Positions 46,440 to 57,380 of a stretch of 64,000 nt of DNA are shown here, piece after piece. Under the pieces are notes generated by a model, which made no database searches, was not told the DNA's origin, and saw nothing but the letters and a program-made list of their open reading frames with translations. This stretch comes from Leucosporidium creatinivorum (lineage: Eukaryota; Basidiomycota; Microbotryomycetes; Leucosporidiales; Leucosporidiaceae): the NCBI GenBank assembly GCA_001600635.1, contig BCKL01000012.1, forward strand, positions 620,001 to 684,000, read 5' to 3'. Positions within the stretch are counted from its first letter, which is position 1. The number at the start of each line of letters is the position of its first letter. A program made the translations under genes and the position numbers.

Positions 46440-49040
46440 CTATAACGAGACGACGCAGCCCGAGCAGCCTCATGCTGTCGAGCTGACGATCGCCGAGCAG
46501 GAGGTCAAGCGCTGTCGCCGAGTTCTCCAGGCCACTCCCCTCGGACTAAGAGCCACGAGCTGGAGCATCGGGAGAGACCACTATATTACCAGACAGCTCT
46601 GAGAGCATTCGTCGCGCGAAGAACTCGCCTCAGTAGAGCATCGCCGTTGCCCCGCCGAGCAGAGGGATCGCCGAGCAGCAAGCTCTAGCCCGAGTCCCGT
46701 TGGTGAGAGCGACTACTCCCTATATCGTCTAACTTTACTCCTTCGATGCAAGACTCGTTCAATCCTCGCCGAGGACCGGCGGAGAAAGCAAAGAGAAGCG
46801 AAGCCGCCGACGAAGTGTGGGTCACCCGCCCCGAGCGTCTCAGTCTGCTGGCGAGCACGGTGCTGGCCGCTTGCGAAGAAACGCACAAAGGTCTAACGGC
46901 CTTCCCTACTACAACACAGCTGAAAGACCTCTCCGAGACCTCCCAGCTGCAGCTGAGGGGCACGCCGAGCCACCGTGCTGAGCGCGCAGCAGCTTTTGCC
47001 CTGGCCCCAGTCCGGGTGGGCGTGAGCTGCAGGGAATGATACTGTCGACGAGACGTCTGAGTATCTCGCTCGCCGACAACCAGGGGCTGCCGAGGTAGCC
47101 GAGATCCCAGCTCCTCGCTCGAGTCTCGACGAGCACAGTGAGAGAAGCCAGCCCTTGCGCCGAGAGACTCGCCTGCAGTACTGTAGCCCTCTTGGAAGCC
47201 TGAAAAAGGGATGTGTATACGTGAGAGCGAGAGCGATACCAGCCCAGACAAGCAGGCAGCCGAGACGAGCAGTGAGTGGCGGGAGAGAGCGACGAGCGGC
47301 TCGATTCGGCCCTCTTCTGCTCGGCTTTAAGTCGTCGCTGAGCTCAGGCAGATCTCACAATCAAAAGTTACAGCTGATCTTGATGGCTCGAGAGCATCAA
47401 GAGAAGCGTCTGATGCCCTGCAGCTTTCGACCGAGGAAAAGGAGAAGGTCGGACGAGCTCGAATTGCCTCCTTCCCTCCTTCCACATCTTGCTCGGTTCT
47501 CGTTCTCTTTGCCACTCAACTCGCTCACCATGGATCTCTCTCAGATGCTCAAGCACGACCTGAACCATCTCGAGACCACGCTCTCCCAGCTCTCCTCCCT
47601 CGCCGAGGAGCAAGCGACCGCCAGCGATCCTCCCTTCATCTACCTCGGCCCTCTCGCTCTTGATTCCGGCCGACTTACTCCCAGATCTCTCAAGCGTTCA
47701 ACAAGACGTATGCACCAGAGTTGGTGCCGAGGGCGAAGCTCGGAGGAGGCTTGGGAGGCAGGCTGCTCGTCTTTGACGTTGCGCGAGGCGCTGCAGGTAG
47801 GAGAGCTGGAGGGCAAGGCGAGGGGATATCAAGCTTTGGCGTGGATCGCGACTGTTCAGGATGAGGTGGATAAGCTGTACGCCCCTCTGCCGCTTCGAGC
47901 GCGTCCACCGAGCGAGGGAAGCTGATCGAACACCTCGAGCAGCCTGGGCCGAGCACCGACGGAGGCGCAGGAGGGAGACGCAAGCGGAGGAAGTCACACT
48001 GGAGGGTGAGTTACTTTCTAACGACTGGGTAAGCAACAGAAGTTGACTCGGAGAGCTGCAGAGACGGTGGAAACCCCCAACCTCGGCTTAAGCGCTCGCA
48101 CTCCCGCTCGCCTGCCCCTCCTCCTTCTGGATCGACGAGATCAACTACTCCCAAGGGCTCTCCTTCTGCTTCCAAGCGCACTCGCACTTCGTCTACGCGC
48201 AGTGCCGCGCCTCCAGCTCCCGCCGCCTCCGCCTCCTCGCCGAGCTTCAAGGCTGGCGACTTCGTGACCGCCTCCTACTCTGATTGCAAGGAATACCCAA
48301 GCATCGTAAGCTCTCAAGGCCCGTGTATACGGGAGCTGGAGTACTTACGTCTGTTCCTACAGGTCCTCGACGCGAGCAAAGTGCCGCAGAAGATAATCAA
48401 GGGCGAGCAGAGCGAGACCTCGATTGTTGTCACCTGGATCCCGAGCGCAGGTGAACTGTGCGTCGTTCCNCATTTTTGTTCTCTCTCTTTCACCCGTGGA
48501 CTGATCAGTCATCATCTCACAGCTACTGGAGGAAGCCCTCCGAGCTGTCGCTGCTCACCTCGGCGAAAGCGCGACAGCTTTCAAGCGACAGGAAGGCGGG
48601 ACCAAAGAACAAGAAGGGTAAAGAGCTCTTCCAACAAGCTCTCGAGTGGTTCCTCGACGACGACGACACGAAAATGAAGAGCTACACCGGGCCGTTGATG
48701 GCGGCTTTGGAGGAGCAGCGCTTGGAGGAGCTCGGCCAGGAGACGGTCGAGGATGAGGAGGCTGGTGAGATTGAGGTACGTCGTCTCGTCTAAAGCAGAT
48801 TCAAAGCTCGTGTTGACATTTGCTCTCTCTCGCCATAGCTCGTCTGCTGCAAAGGACCTTGGGACGGCAACCAGGTGCGCCGAGCTTGCGGTTCCAGCGC
48901 CGCCGAGAAGCGACTGATGCTGACCTAATCGCCTGCAGACCATCTTGCAGTGCGACCGATGCGAGAAGTGGGAGCATACTACGTGTATCAACTACATCTG
49001 TGCCGCCTGCACGACGACTGGAGCGGAGTAAGCCTCGGCG
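46440..49040. repeat. Inverted duplication B, arm 2 (flank plus PWWP/PHD copy 3)
   Basis: Reverse counterpart of 38170-40770. 46153-47529 holds no other gene. Its repeat portion (46.44-47.5 kb) carries the same landmarks as the 40.2-40.77 kb unit on the opposite strand, with CGCCGAG words instead of CTCGGCG. Confidence 0.8.
47530..49031 (+). CDS. PWWP/PHD-type chromatin-reader-like protein, copy 3
   Basis: Start MDLSQMLKHDLNHLETTLSQ. Compared with copy 2 it lacks one base near 47665 and gains one near 47777. The roughly 37 codons between are therefore read in another frame (RLTPRSLKRSTRRMHQSW...), after which the frame returns (LQVGELEGKARGYQALAW). The ORF stays open. The first donor is GTACGC instead of GTATGT. 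Later exons are nearly identical to copy 2: FKAGDFVTASYSDCKEYPSI, VLDASKVPQKIIKGEQSE, then LVCCKGPWDGNQ / LQCDRCEKWEHTTC / YICAAC ending TTTGAE at 49031. The PHD-like finger keeps CDRCEKW as in copy 1, whereas copy 2 has CDGCKEW. An N lies at 48470, matching N 38739 of copy 2. It may be functional with an altered N-terminal region, or be degenerating. Confidence 0.65.
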
Positions 49041-49845
49041 CCGACATGGGAAAGGGGAGGACAGCTTGGGCTCGCACGAGTCCGATATAGTAGTCGCCGC
49101 AACACTCTTGTACTCAGAAAATCTCGAACCTTGCTCTGTGTGATGTACAGGCGAATCGGTTCGCGCGAGAGTGGCTGGCGAAGAGCTGTTCTCGGCGCCG
49201 AGCAAGGAGGTGCAGCTTGCTCGTATTACTGATCATTTACGAGACTCGCCGGTCTCCATAGAGCACCTAGTACAATCCGACAGCTTTTCACACGCGCCAA
49301 AGGCAAGCGCTACAGCTGCCTTATGAGGTTGCGAAGGCGAGCTTAAATTCGACTCGCTCTTCGCTTCCTGCTACATCTTACTCGTTTCTCACTCACCTCG
49401 CTGGAGACGAGGACTCGCTCAGGAAGGCCCGCGTCGTCTCTACACAGCTGTCTCGCCCCTCGCCGACCTTCAGCGCTCCCTCTCGCTACCTCAACTCTCT
49501 GCCATTCAACCCTTAGGATCGACACGGGCGCTGGTTTGGAAGCTACAGAAAGCTTACTAGAGGTTTAGGAAGCTGGTAGACTCATCTATAAGACCAGGTG
49601 AGCTTCGCTCGCTGAGGACGGGCAGCGTCTTTGCGCTGCGAACTAGCGTCGAGGGAGAGGCGTCGAGGCGCTGCAGGAAGCAGGCGGTGCTAGGGGACAG
49701 TTGTAGTGTACCCTTGAGAGCCCCTTTCGCTTCTTAAACGTTGCTGGAGAGCTGCAGCAGGTCGCCTAGCTCGCTCTCCGCCAGCTCTCGTCTCGCGCCG
49801 CGCAAGCTTGTAGCTGACCACCTCTCAAACTACAACAGCCCTCAC
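49032..49845. other. Intergenic, then leader exon and leader intron of dihydrofolate synthase
   Basis: A leader exon ending AGACCAG at 49597 and a 241-nt intron (49598-49838, acceptor CTACAACAG) place ATG 49846 eight bases into the next exon, supporting that start. The remainder shows no gene. Confidence 0.5.
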
Positions 49846-51246
49846 ATGCCCTCCGCCGACACCACCATGACCACCTCAGCAATCCAACTCGGCCTCCCAC
49901 GCATCACCTCCCTCCTTCGCGCCCTTCGCTCTCCCCATCTCTCGACCCCCATCGTTCACACCTCGGGCACCAACGGCAAGGGCTCCGTCTCGGCCTACCT
50001 CTCCTCCATCCTCCTTGCCAGCGGGCTACAAGTCGGCCGCTTCAACTCGCCGCATCTCGTCGACGAGTGGGATTGCCTTCAGCTCGGCGGAAGGACCATC
50101 CCGCAGGAGCTGTTCCAGAGCACGCAACGGGAGGTCGAGGAACTGAACGAGGATCAGAAGATTGGAGCGACGAGCTTTGAGCTCCTCACCGCTACCGCTT
50201 TCACCATCTTTGCTCGAGCTCGGCCGCCGCTCGATCTCGCTGTCGTCGAAGTCGGGATGGGAGGGCTTACGGATGCGACCAATGTCGTCGATGCTGAGCA
50301 TACATTGCTCAGCGTCATTACTCCCATCGAGCTGGATCATCAAAAGTTCCTCGGCGACACGATTGGCGAGATTGCCAGGGTCAAGGCGGGCATCGTCAAG
50401 CAGGGGACGGAGGTGGTGCTCGCTGCTCAGGCGCATGAGGAGGTCGCCGGTGTAGTGAGGAGCGTGGTGGATGAGATGGGTGCGACTGTATGGCAAGCGG
50501 GCGAGGGAGTGCTGGTGGAGGAGCCAGAAGCCATCGCCGAGGCGGACGATGTACCTCTACCACCCCTCGTCGACCTTCCTCTCACACCTCTATCGACATA
50601 TCCATCGTCCGCTGTTCCGCCGCCACCCTCCACATCCCTGCAAGCCCGCCTACCACTCCCCGGCGCCTACCAACTCTCCAACTCGGCGACAGCCATCCTC
50701 GCGGCTCAAGTCCTTCGCTCCTCACCTCGCTGTCTCTCACTTCTCCCCGCTCTCTCCTCTATCACCAATGCTTCCATGACGAGCGGTATCGAATCCACCC
50801 GCTGGCCCGGCCGCCTCCACTGGCTCTCCCTCCCCAATCGCCCCCGTCTCCTCGTAGACGGCGCACACAACCCCTCCTCCGCCTCAGTCCTCGCTTCCTA
50901 CCTCTCCTCTCTCCCATCACACATCTCCCCAACAATACTCATCATCGGCCTCTCCTTCCCTCGCGACCCTGCATCCATCCTCGCGCCCCTCCTCGCGCCT
51001 GGCTCGCGGCTTCGCAAGATTGTCTGTACGCCATTCTCGCCGCCGCCTTCAATGCCGTGGATTCGAGCGACCGGGGAGGAGGAGATTGCGGAGAAGGCGA
51101 GGGAGTGGGGTGTTGATGTCGAGGTGGACGGAAGCGTGGGAGAGGCGATTGAGAGGTTGGAGGAGGGCGAGAAGGCGGTCGTGGCGGGGAGTCTGTACCT
51201 CGCTGCTGATGTGTATCGGTGGGTGAGGGAGAAGGGCGGTGAATGA
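49846..51246 (+). CDS. FOL3: Dihydrofolate synthase (folC/FPGS family)
   Basis: Adds the first glutamate to dihydropteroate, completing dihydrofolate; ATP-dependent. Intronless CDS. Start chosen at ATG 49846 (MPSADTTMTTSAIQLG) because the leader splice site lies just upstream; ATG 49867 is possible. Motifs: P-loop HTSGTNGKGSVSAYLSSIL, SPHLVDEWDCLQLGG, the Mg-site region EVGMGGLTDATNVVD, the central ITPIELDHQKFLGDTIGEIA, and the C-terminal LLVDGAHNPSSASVLASYL. It ends VREKGGE. Length (about 466 residues) suits Fol3, and the substrate-loop form SPHLVDEWD is closer to Fol3 than to Met7, but the DHFS/FPGS split is judged by eye. Confidence 0.88.
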   Translation: MPSADTTMTTSAIQLGLPRITSLLRALRSPHLSTPIVHTSGTNGKGSVSAYLSSILLASGLQVGRFNSPHLVDEWDCLQLGGRTIPQELFQSTQREVEELNEDQKIGATSFELLTATAFTIFARARPPLDLAVVEVGMGGLTDATNVVDAEHTLLSVITPIELDHQKFLGDTIGEIARVKAGIVKQGTEVVLAAQAHEEVAGVVRSVVDEMGATVWQAGEGVLVEEPEAIAEADDVPLPPLVDLPLTPLSTYPSSAVPPPPSTSLQARLPLPGAYQLSNSATAILAAQVLRSSPRCLSLLPALSSITNASMTSGIESTRWPGRLHWLSLPNRPRLLVDGAHNPSSASVLASYLSSLPSHISPTILIIGLSFPRDPASILAPLLAPGSRLRKIVCTPFSPPPSMPWIRATGEEEIAEKAREWGVDVEVDGSVGEAIERLEEGEKAVVAGSLYLAADVYRWVREKGGE

Positions 51247-51683
51247 ATGATGGAGCTTATTGGGATTGTAGAAGGGAGGAGAGGGTCTCGTGAGCTCGAG
51301 AGGGGACAGCGGCGCCGATTCGCCGAGCAGGTATCAAGGGAGAGGCTCTCGAAGAGCCGCAACCGAAGTCGACTTCAGAGATACATATACATCCGTCCTT
51401 GCACGCGCCGCTTGGCGTTTGGCTTGCGCCTACTAGGGTGCAGAAGCGCTGGAGCTCGCTTCGGCCGAAGCGTTGCAGTTTTCCATCATCCTGTTCGGCA
51501 GCGACGATGCCGAAACTTGCCCCAGTCATCTGCTCCCTTCCCCACAGCCCACCTCGGCGCCCTTTCTGCCGGTCTCTGCTCTCGATAAGTGGCCCTTCGA
51601 GCCGCCCGAGTCCCGCCCGAACTTGGCTTGGCTTCCCAGTTCGACGCTCGCCTCATTTCAGCAGCAGCAACTTCGCGCACAAG
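51247..51683. other. Intergenic
   Basis: 3' region of FOL3 and promoter/leader of the oxygenase gene. No further feature seen. Confidence 0.5.
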
Positions 51684-53225
51684 ATGGTACAAGCTTCGGA
51701 TCGATACATCAGCTACATGTCGGCCGGCAAGGAGATCAGGAGGCCGATTCGAGAGGAGGGAGAGCCTGGCTGGGTCCCGACGTTCGAGGAGATCCCCGTC
51801 ATCAGTTTCAAGCACATTGGCGGGTCGCTTGAGGAGCGCAAGGAGCTAGCAGAGGTGGTGGGCAAGGCATGCAGGTGAGTAGCGCTACAGAAGGCGAGAT
51901 ATCGCGTCTTGAAGTGGGGCGTAGCGCAGAGGACAGCTGTAGCTAACCTGAGGTCTCTACGAGCAGGGAGGTCGGCTTCTTCTACGCCAAGGATGTAGAC
52001 CTTCCTCCTACGCTTATCAGTAAGCTCCCTGTGACTGCTCAGCTGCTCGGCACGCGCTGACCCGACTCTCGCTCTCGCAGCCGACACTTTCAAGGTCGTC
52101 GAAGAGTTCTTTGCTCTGCCCGAGGAGGATAAAATGGTCCGCTACATCCTCCTGTGCTCTGGAAAGTTCTAGCACGCTACTCGGGGCTCGGCGCTGATTT
52201 CGGCGCTCGCTTCACAGACGGTTCACTGGCACAAGTCGCCTGCCTGCCGAGGCTACGAGCCCTTCTCCGAGTCGCGACTGGGCACGGACGCTACCAGGGA
52301 CATTCGCGAGTCCATCTCAATCGGAGACGACTATCTGGACCCAGAGGTGAGCTGAGTTGCGAGCGCCGAGCAGGGCATCACGGCCAATACGGCTTCTCTG
52401 AGTCACCTCGAGCAGCTTATCTGACTTCCCTTGACTTCTAACCCACAGCAGCACTACCAAGGCGTCATTCCTGAGGGCACTCGGCGGCAGAACATGTGGC
52501 CGACCTCCTTCCCTCGCCTCCGAGAAGGCATGTACGAGTACTACTCTCACGTGTACCCATGGGCTCGTCAGCTCCTCCGAATTTTCGCCCTCGCCCTCGG
52601 TCTCGACGAAGATGCCTTCGAGCAGCAGTACAAATTCCCCATCACGGGCATGCGCGCTCTCCATTACCCTCCGCAAGAGCTCGGCACAGACACGCCTGGC
52701 CTAACAGCACACGCCGACTTTGATTCTTTCACCTTGCTCGCACAGCAGCCAGGGAGCGAGCCCGCCCTGGAGGTACTCAACCTCAATGGCAAGTGGATCT
52801 CGGCGCCTCCCATCGAAGGCGCTGCTTTCACCTGCAACATCGGCGACTTCTTCGAGGCTGCCACCAACGGCGTCTTTGTATCTACCCTCCATCGCGTCCT
52901 CAACAATGGCAACTCTTCCCCCCGCTACTCCCTCCCCTTCTTCTTCACGCCCGATCCGGATGCCGTTATCGCACCCCTCCCCGCTTTCATCGGCAAGGAA
53001 GGACCAAAGTTCTCTCCAATGCTCGTTGGACAGCACTACGTTCGCCGAGTGCTCAACTCGAGGATCCATCACCCTTCCGCCAAGTTTGTTCGCAAGGTGA
53101 GCTCGGCCGCTTTGATCTCGGTCGAGTTGCGCTGACTCCCGTTGCCTCTGCAGCACAACATCCCGATGGAGAAGTGGCACTATGGCATGATGCAAGGTCA
53201 GGGAGTGTCGGAGGAGGAGCTGTAG
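51684..53225 (+). CDS. 2-oxoglutarate/Fe(II)-dependent oxygenase, isopenicillin N synthase-like
   Basis: Cytosolic non-haem iron oxygenase of unknown substrate. Start ATG 51684 (MVQASDRYISYMSAGKEI). The N-terminal DIOX_N region reads IPVISFKHIGGSLEERKELA then EVGFFYAKD. The catalytic domain has the iron ligands in LTAHADFDSFTLLAQ (His-x-Asp) and STLHRVLNN (distal His), and the 2-oxoglutarate-binding Arg-x-Ser in SPRYSLPFFF. Seven exons with short introns. One intron near 52136-52217 contains CTCGGCG words. It ends QGVSEEEL. In fungi this class includes ethylene-forming and secondary-metabolite enzymes as well as many housekeeping members. No biosynthetic cluster surrounds it here. Confidence 0.9.
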
Positions 53226-53922
53226 ATGTGAATTGGTGTACTCTGCGCAAGGGATTCGCTCGTTCAGTGCTCGCCACGAACGTCGAACTTGCGAGGGCCA
53301 CTGCCCGTCTTTGGACGATCATCAAGCTACAGGACCGCGCTCAGGTGAACGAAATACACATACAATTCTGCTCGCACGAGTGCTGAGCTGCTCTGGTACA
53401 GCTGTCGACTCCTTCGACCTCCGAGACGGGCTCCTCCCACGATTTGTCTCGGCCGGCGTTGATTTCCGCTGACTTGCCCTCAGCCCTTTCGGACGGTCCG
53501 GCTTTCGATTGCAAGTGCGTCTGACGATCACTCCAGGTGCTTACACGCTAACAAGTCAAGCTACAAAGCGTGGAGCTCGTTTCGGAGCTGGCGCGGCCAA
53601 CACTTCCGACGAGCCGATTTGCTACTCCTCTGCAAGTGCTGAGTCGGTGCTGCAAGGAGTGCAGCTGAGCGCTCAGATCAGGCGAGTCTCGATAAGTGCC
53701 CCGCAGGCAATTTGACCCCGCCAAGCTAGCGCAGGACCGCCCGCCTGACCCTTCCGCTCGCCGGCCGAGCTTTTGCCTCTGCCGAAGCGCGCTGATAGCG
53801 GCTTCTTCCCCCGTCTTTCTCTCTTATCCTCTTTCTCCTCACTAAATACGCTTTGCCCATTACTTCCTCGTTCGTCTCTAGCCACAACATCGCCTTCAGT
53901 CTCATCGCCGAGCCCCTCCGTC
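53226..53922. other. Intergenic between oxygenase and transporter genes
   Basis: No ORF with family resemblance. The last 130 bases are pyrimidine-rich and probably the transporter leader. Confidence 0.5.
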
Positions 53923-56735
53923 ATGAGCGCCTTCATCCGCCGCCTCTTCGCTTCAGACTACGCTCCCGGCACCCGCGTACGTACCGCCGGGTTGTGTAAG
54001 CGTACCGGAAGCTGACTAGGGTGTCTAAACCAAAGCCGGCATGGTACTTTTGGAACGAGCCGGGGAAAAGTGCTCGCGATGCGCGAATCCTGCGCAAACT
54101 GGACTGTACGATCCTCGTGTTCGGATGTCTGAGCTACTGGGTGAAGTGTACGTACCTCTAGCGTCATGTACAGGTCGGCGGCAACCTATTCGGACCCCGG
54201 ACTGGCGAGATATCGCCGAATGAGTCTTTCTCGGCGCTGACAAGACTTTTGTCGTTCCCGGCTTTAGATCTCGACTCCGGTGAGTCTCTTGTACATCACT
54301 AGCGCCCTCTCAGAACAATACTGACCTCTGGCCTCACTATCCCTGGCATCTCTCCGTCGCCTGCCGCCTCCCTCTTGGCTTTCGCTCTGCTCATGTTCTC
54401 CACCCTCTTCTACACCCCACCATCGCTTACGTTATTGGAACGAAAGCCAACATCACCAACGCCTTCGTCACCGGCATGCGAGAGGAGCTCAATCTGAAGA
54501 CCAACGAGTACAGTGCGTCCCAGCCTTCACGGCGACGGCCGTCCTCGCCGAGCTGACGGTTTCGCCGCCTTTCGTACCGTTTAGCTTGGATGTTCACTTA
54601 TTTCACCATCGGTAAGCCTGTCTGACTGGCTGTGTGATGTCTTGCATCAGCTCATGCGTCAGTCCTGTAGGAACCGCGCTCTCCCAGATCCCTTCCAACC
54701 TCATCCTCACCAAGGTCCCCGCTCGCATCTGGCTTCCCGGCATGGAGTTCCTCTGGGGTCTTCTCACTCTACTTCTCTACCGGAGCCCTAATGCCCGCTA
54801 CATCTACGGTCTCCGCTTCATGATCGGTGAGCTGTCTCCCCTTCACCGAGGTTGGCCCCGGGCCGAGCTACACTCGTCCCTCCATACTCCATTCCGTTCT
54901 GTCTCCCGCCGCACACTCTTTCCCTGCGAGTCTTGCATGCTGTAGCCTATTTCTTGTCACTGACTGTCGACCTCCCCGTTCGCTCTGAGCAGGCTTCCTT
55001 GAGGGATCCTGCTTCGTCGGCATGCAGTACATCCTGGGATCCTGGTACACTAAGAGGTGCGTTGAACATCTCTTCTGGTGTGCTGGAGATGCTTCGGACT
55101 CCTTGAGCTCTGAGAAACTGACCTCTTGCCGCTTCGGCGATCAGGGAACTCGGCAAGCGCACCGCCATCTTCGCCTGCTGCGCCTATGCTGGGTCCATGT
55201 TCAGCGGCTTCATGCAGGTTGGAATCCAAGCGCACATGAACGGTCGCTACGGACTTGCAGGCTGGCGTTGGCTCTTCAGTAAGTCCTATTGGCTTGCCTT
55301 GCTCGGCGCGCAGCTGACAGACGTCCTTTGCAGTTATTGACGCAATCCTTACATTCGCGGTTGCTGCCTTCGGCTTTGCTTTCTTCCCCGGTACTCCCGA
55401 CCGTCCGACGACTTGGTACTTGACGAAGGAGGATCAGGCTCGCTGCGTGGAGAGGCTTCGCGAGGACGGACGCCGAGAGGAAGTCAACCTCATCTCCTGG
55501 AACCTCTTCAAGCGTGTCTTTGCCTCGTGGCAGTTTGCCCTTCTTATCCCTGTCTGGATCTGTGAGTGACGCCTATACCCCGCCCTCTCAAGAGCTTGAC
55601 CTTTTGCTCTACTTAGCTGTTCGGCGATCGACTGGTCGACTTCGGATTGCTTGCTGACCATTCTCTGTCCCTTCTTGCTGCGCAGGCTGGAGCAACACGG
55701 TTGGAAAGTACAGCGGTACCGTCTTCTCGCTCTGGCTCAAGGCCGATAGCCCCGCTCGCTGGACTACTGCTCGTGAGTGCCCATCGCCTCGTCGCCGAGC
55801 AGAAGACTTACTGACTTGCCGTACTTTGATCGCTCCTTGCCGCTTCCGCAGAGGTCAACTACATCCCCACTTCCGTCTCTGGAGTCAACATCATCTCCAT
55901 GCTCGTCACAGCGTGAGTCTGGTGACCTTTGACGCTCGGCGCGCTCGGCTGATTCTTGCTGCTATGCTTCAGCTGGGCTATCGACCTCACTGGACGTCGT
56001 CTAGCTGTTATCCTATGCTGCCTGACCATTCAGATCTTTGGGACCATCTGCCTTTTGGCATGGAACGTGAGTCTTGAACCAGCCCCGACTGGACCGTTCG
56101 CCGAGCTGACCTTTCGACCGCTTTACAGATCCCCATGGCTCTGCACTTCATCGCCAACATCACCGCTTCCAATGACGGACCGACGTCGCCCATCATCATG
56201 ACCGTGCGTCCCCCTTCTGTTCCTGCAACCAGGCTCGTCGGCGATGGCATCGAGCGGCTCGCTGACCCTTCACTTCTTGCACACAGTGGGCCAACATCCT
56301 CTTGGCAGGCGATGCTCAACAGCGTGCTCTCACCATTGCATTCATGAACGTGAGTGCGACCACGCGAAACAGACCTGAGTGGCCGCTAATTCTCGGCGCT
56401 GCGCTCTCAGACGCTCGGAAGCGCCGTCTCCTCTATCGTCAACCAGTATGGCTACGATACCCGCACTGCGCCCCGCTTCCAGAAGGTCAGCCTCGTTTCT
56501 TAGTCTGCCACTCGAGCTCTTTGGCTGACAGTTCTGCGCCGAGCAGGGAATCGCACTTTCGCTCGCCTTCGTCCTTCTCGAGGTCGTCGGTGTCTCCGTC
56601 ATTCGATACGTCGAGCTCAAGACCGCTGGTGCTCGTGAGGCGCGAGCTCAGGCGGAGATCACTGAGAGCGGTGAGGCCATTGAGGATGAGAAGACCGACG
56701 GGGAGGGCGTTGTGATGCCCATCAGGTCGAAGTAG
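53923..56735 (+). CDS. MFS transporter, allantoate/pantothenate (Dal5/Fen2) family
   Basis: Plasma-membrane proton symporter for an organic anion; members carry pantothenate, allantoate, nicotinate or similar. Start ATG 53923 (MSAFIRRLFASDYAPGTR). Exon 2 (54036-54147) reads PAWYFWNEPGKSARDARIL and LVFGCLSYWVK. A 12-nt exon (54268-54279) supplies the YLDS residues, and exon 4 from 54447 continues ANITNAFVTGMREELNL, completing the family signature YLDxxNxxNAxVSGM. Later segments: ALSQIPSNLILTKVPARIWL, GSCFVGMQYILGSWYTKRELG, WYLTKEDQARCVERLREDGR, TVGKYSGTVFSLWLKADSPA, NQYGYDTRTAPRFQK, GIALSLAFVLLEVVGVSVIRY. About 14 exons with short introns. It ends GEGVVMPIRSK. Substrate cannot be read from sequence. 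Pan6 lies 35 kb away, so context does not help. Confidence 0.88.
54268..54279 (+). other. 12-nt microexon of the MFS transporter gene
   Basis: Flanked by CGGCTTTAG upstream and GTGAGTCTC downstream. Together with exon 2 ending AAG T and exon 4 starting CC AAC ATC, it restores K-Y-L-D-S-A-N-I in one frame, the exact family motif. Confidence 0.75.
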
Positions 56736-57380
56736 GGGAGGAGGCTGGCTCGACGTGTCTTTCTAGAGGTCTCGTTTTTGAACTGTTTTGTTCCTGGGTC
56801 TGTGCAAAGCGTGTTAGTACTGTTCAAGCTGCCGGCGAGCGAAGAAAGACTGGCCGAGTGGCGCCGAGCTGAGTGCTTAGAGTGCCAGACCTGTTTGCTC
56901 ACATTGTGAGAAGGCACTAACGGCGTATGGACAGAGATGGACCTGCTATGCTCGTGCGAGATGTGCGCAGTCTTGCCATCCGCCTTTCCCTGGCCTCTCT
57001 CCGTCGCCTGCCGCCTCCCTCTTGGCTTTCGCTCTGCTCATGTTCTCCACCCTCTTCTACACGCCACCATCTCTTACTTTATCGGAACGAAAGCCAACAT
57101 TGCCAACGCCTCGTCACCGGCATATAGTCGCCGAGCAGCTCAATTCAAGCGGGACAGCTCGGTGAGCGGCTGAGGCTAGCCTCGACGTTGCCAAGGCGAA
57201 CCCATGGCGTTGCGCGGCATGCACCAGAAAGGAGCGGCGCTAACTCATTAAACTGTCGCATGACTGTGTTTCCTTGCTAGCCCAAGCCACTACCTCCAAC
57301 ATACGCTCGTCCCCTCCCTCACCGCCTTCGTCCCTTGCGACCGGCTCGAGTCGAGCGCGCAAGTACCAAAACCATCCCAC
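56736..57380. repeat. Intergenic with a copied fragment of the transporter's third intron and exon 4 start
   Basis: 56985-57125 closely matches 54340-54486 of the transporter gene: the words CTCCGTCGCCTGCCGCCTCC and CTCATGTTCTCCACCCTC recur, followed by ACGAAAGCCAACAT. It contains mostly intron plus about 35 bases of exon, in the same orientation, about 250 bp after the gene's stop. It is not a gene. No other feature is seen to 57380. Confidence 0.75.

Noticed and set aside
39680-47530. Repeat array as a retroelement, DNA transposon or viral fossil
   Set aside because: No reverse transcriptase, integrase, transposase, capsid motif, long terminal repeat or terminal inverted repeat recognised; repeats follow the duplicated host genes.
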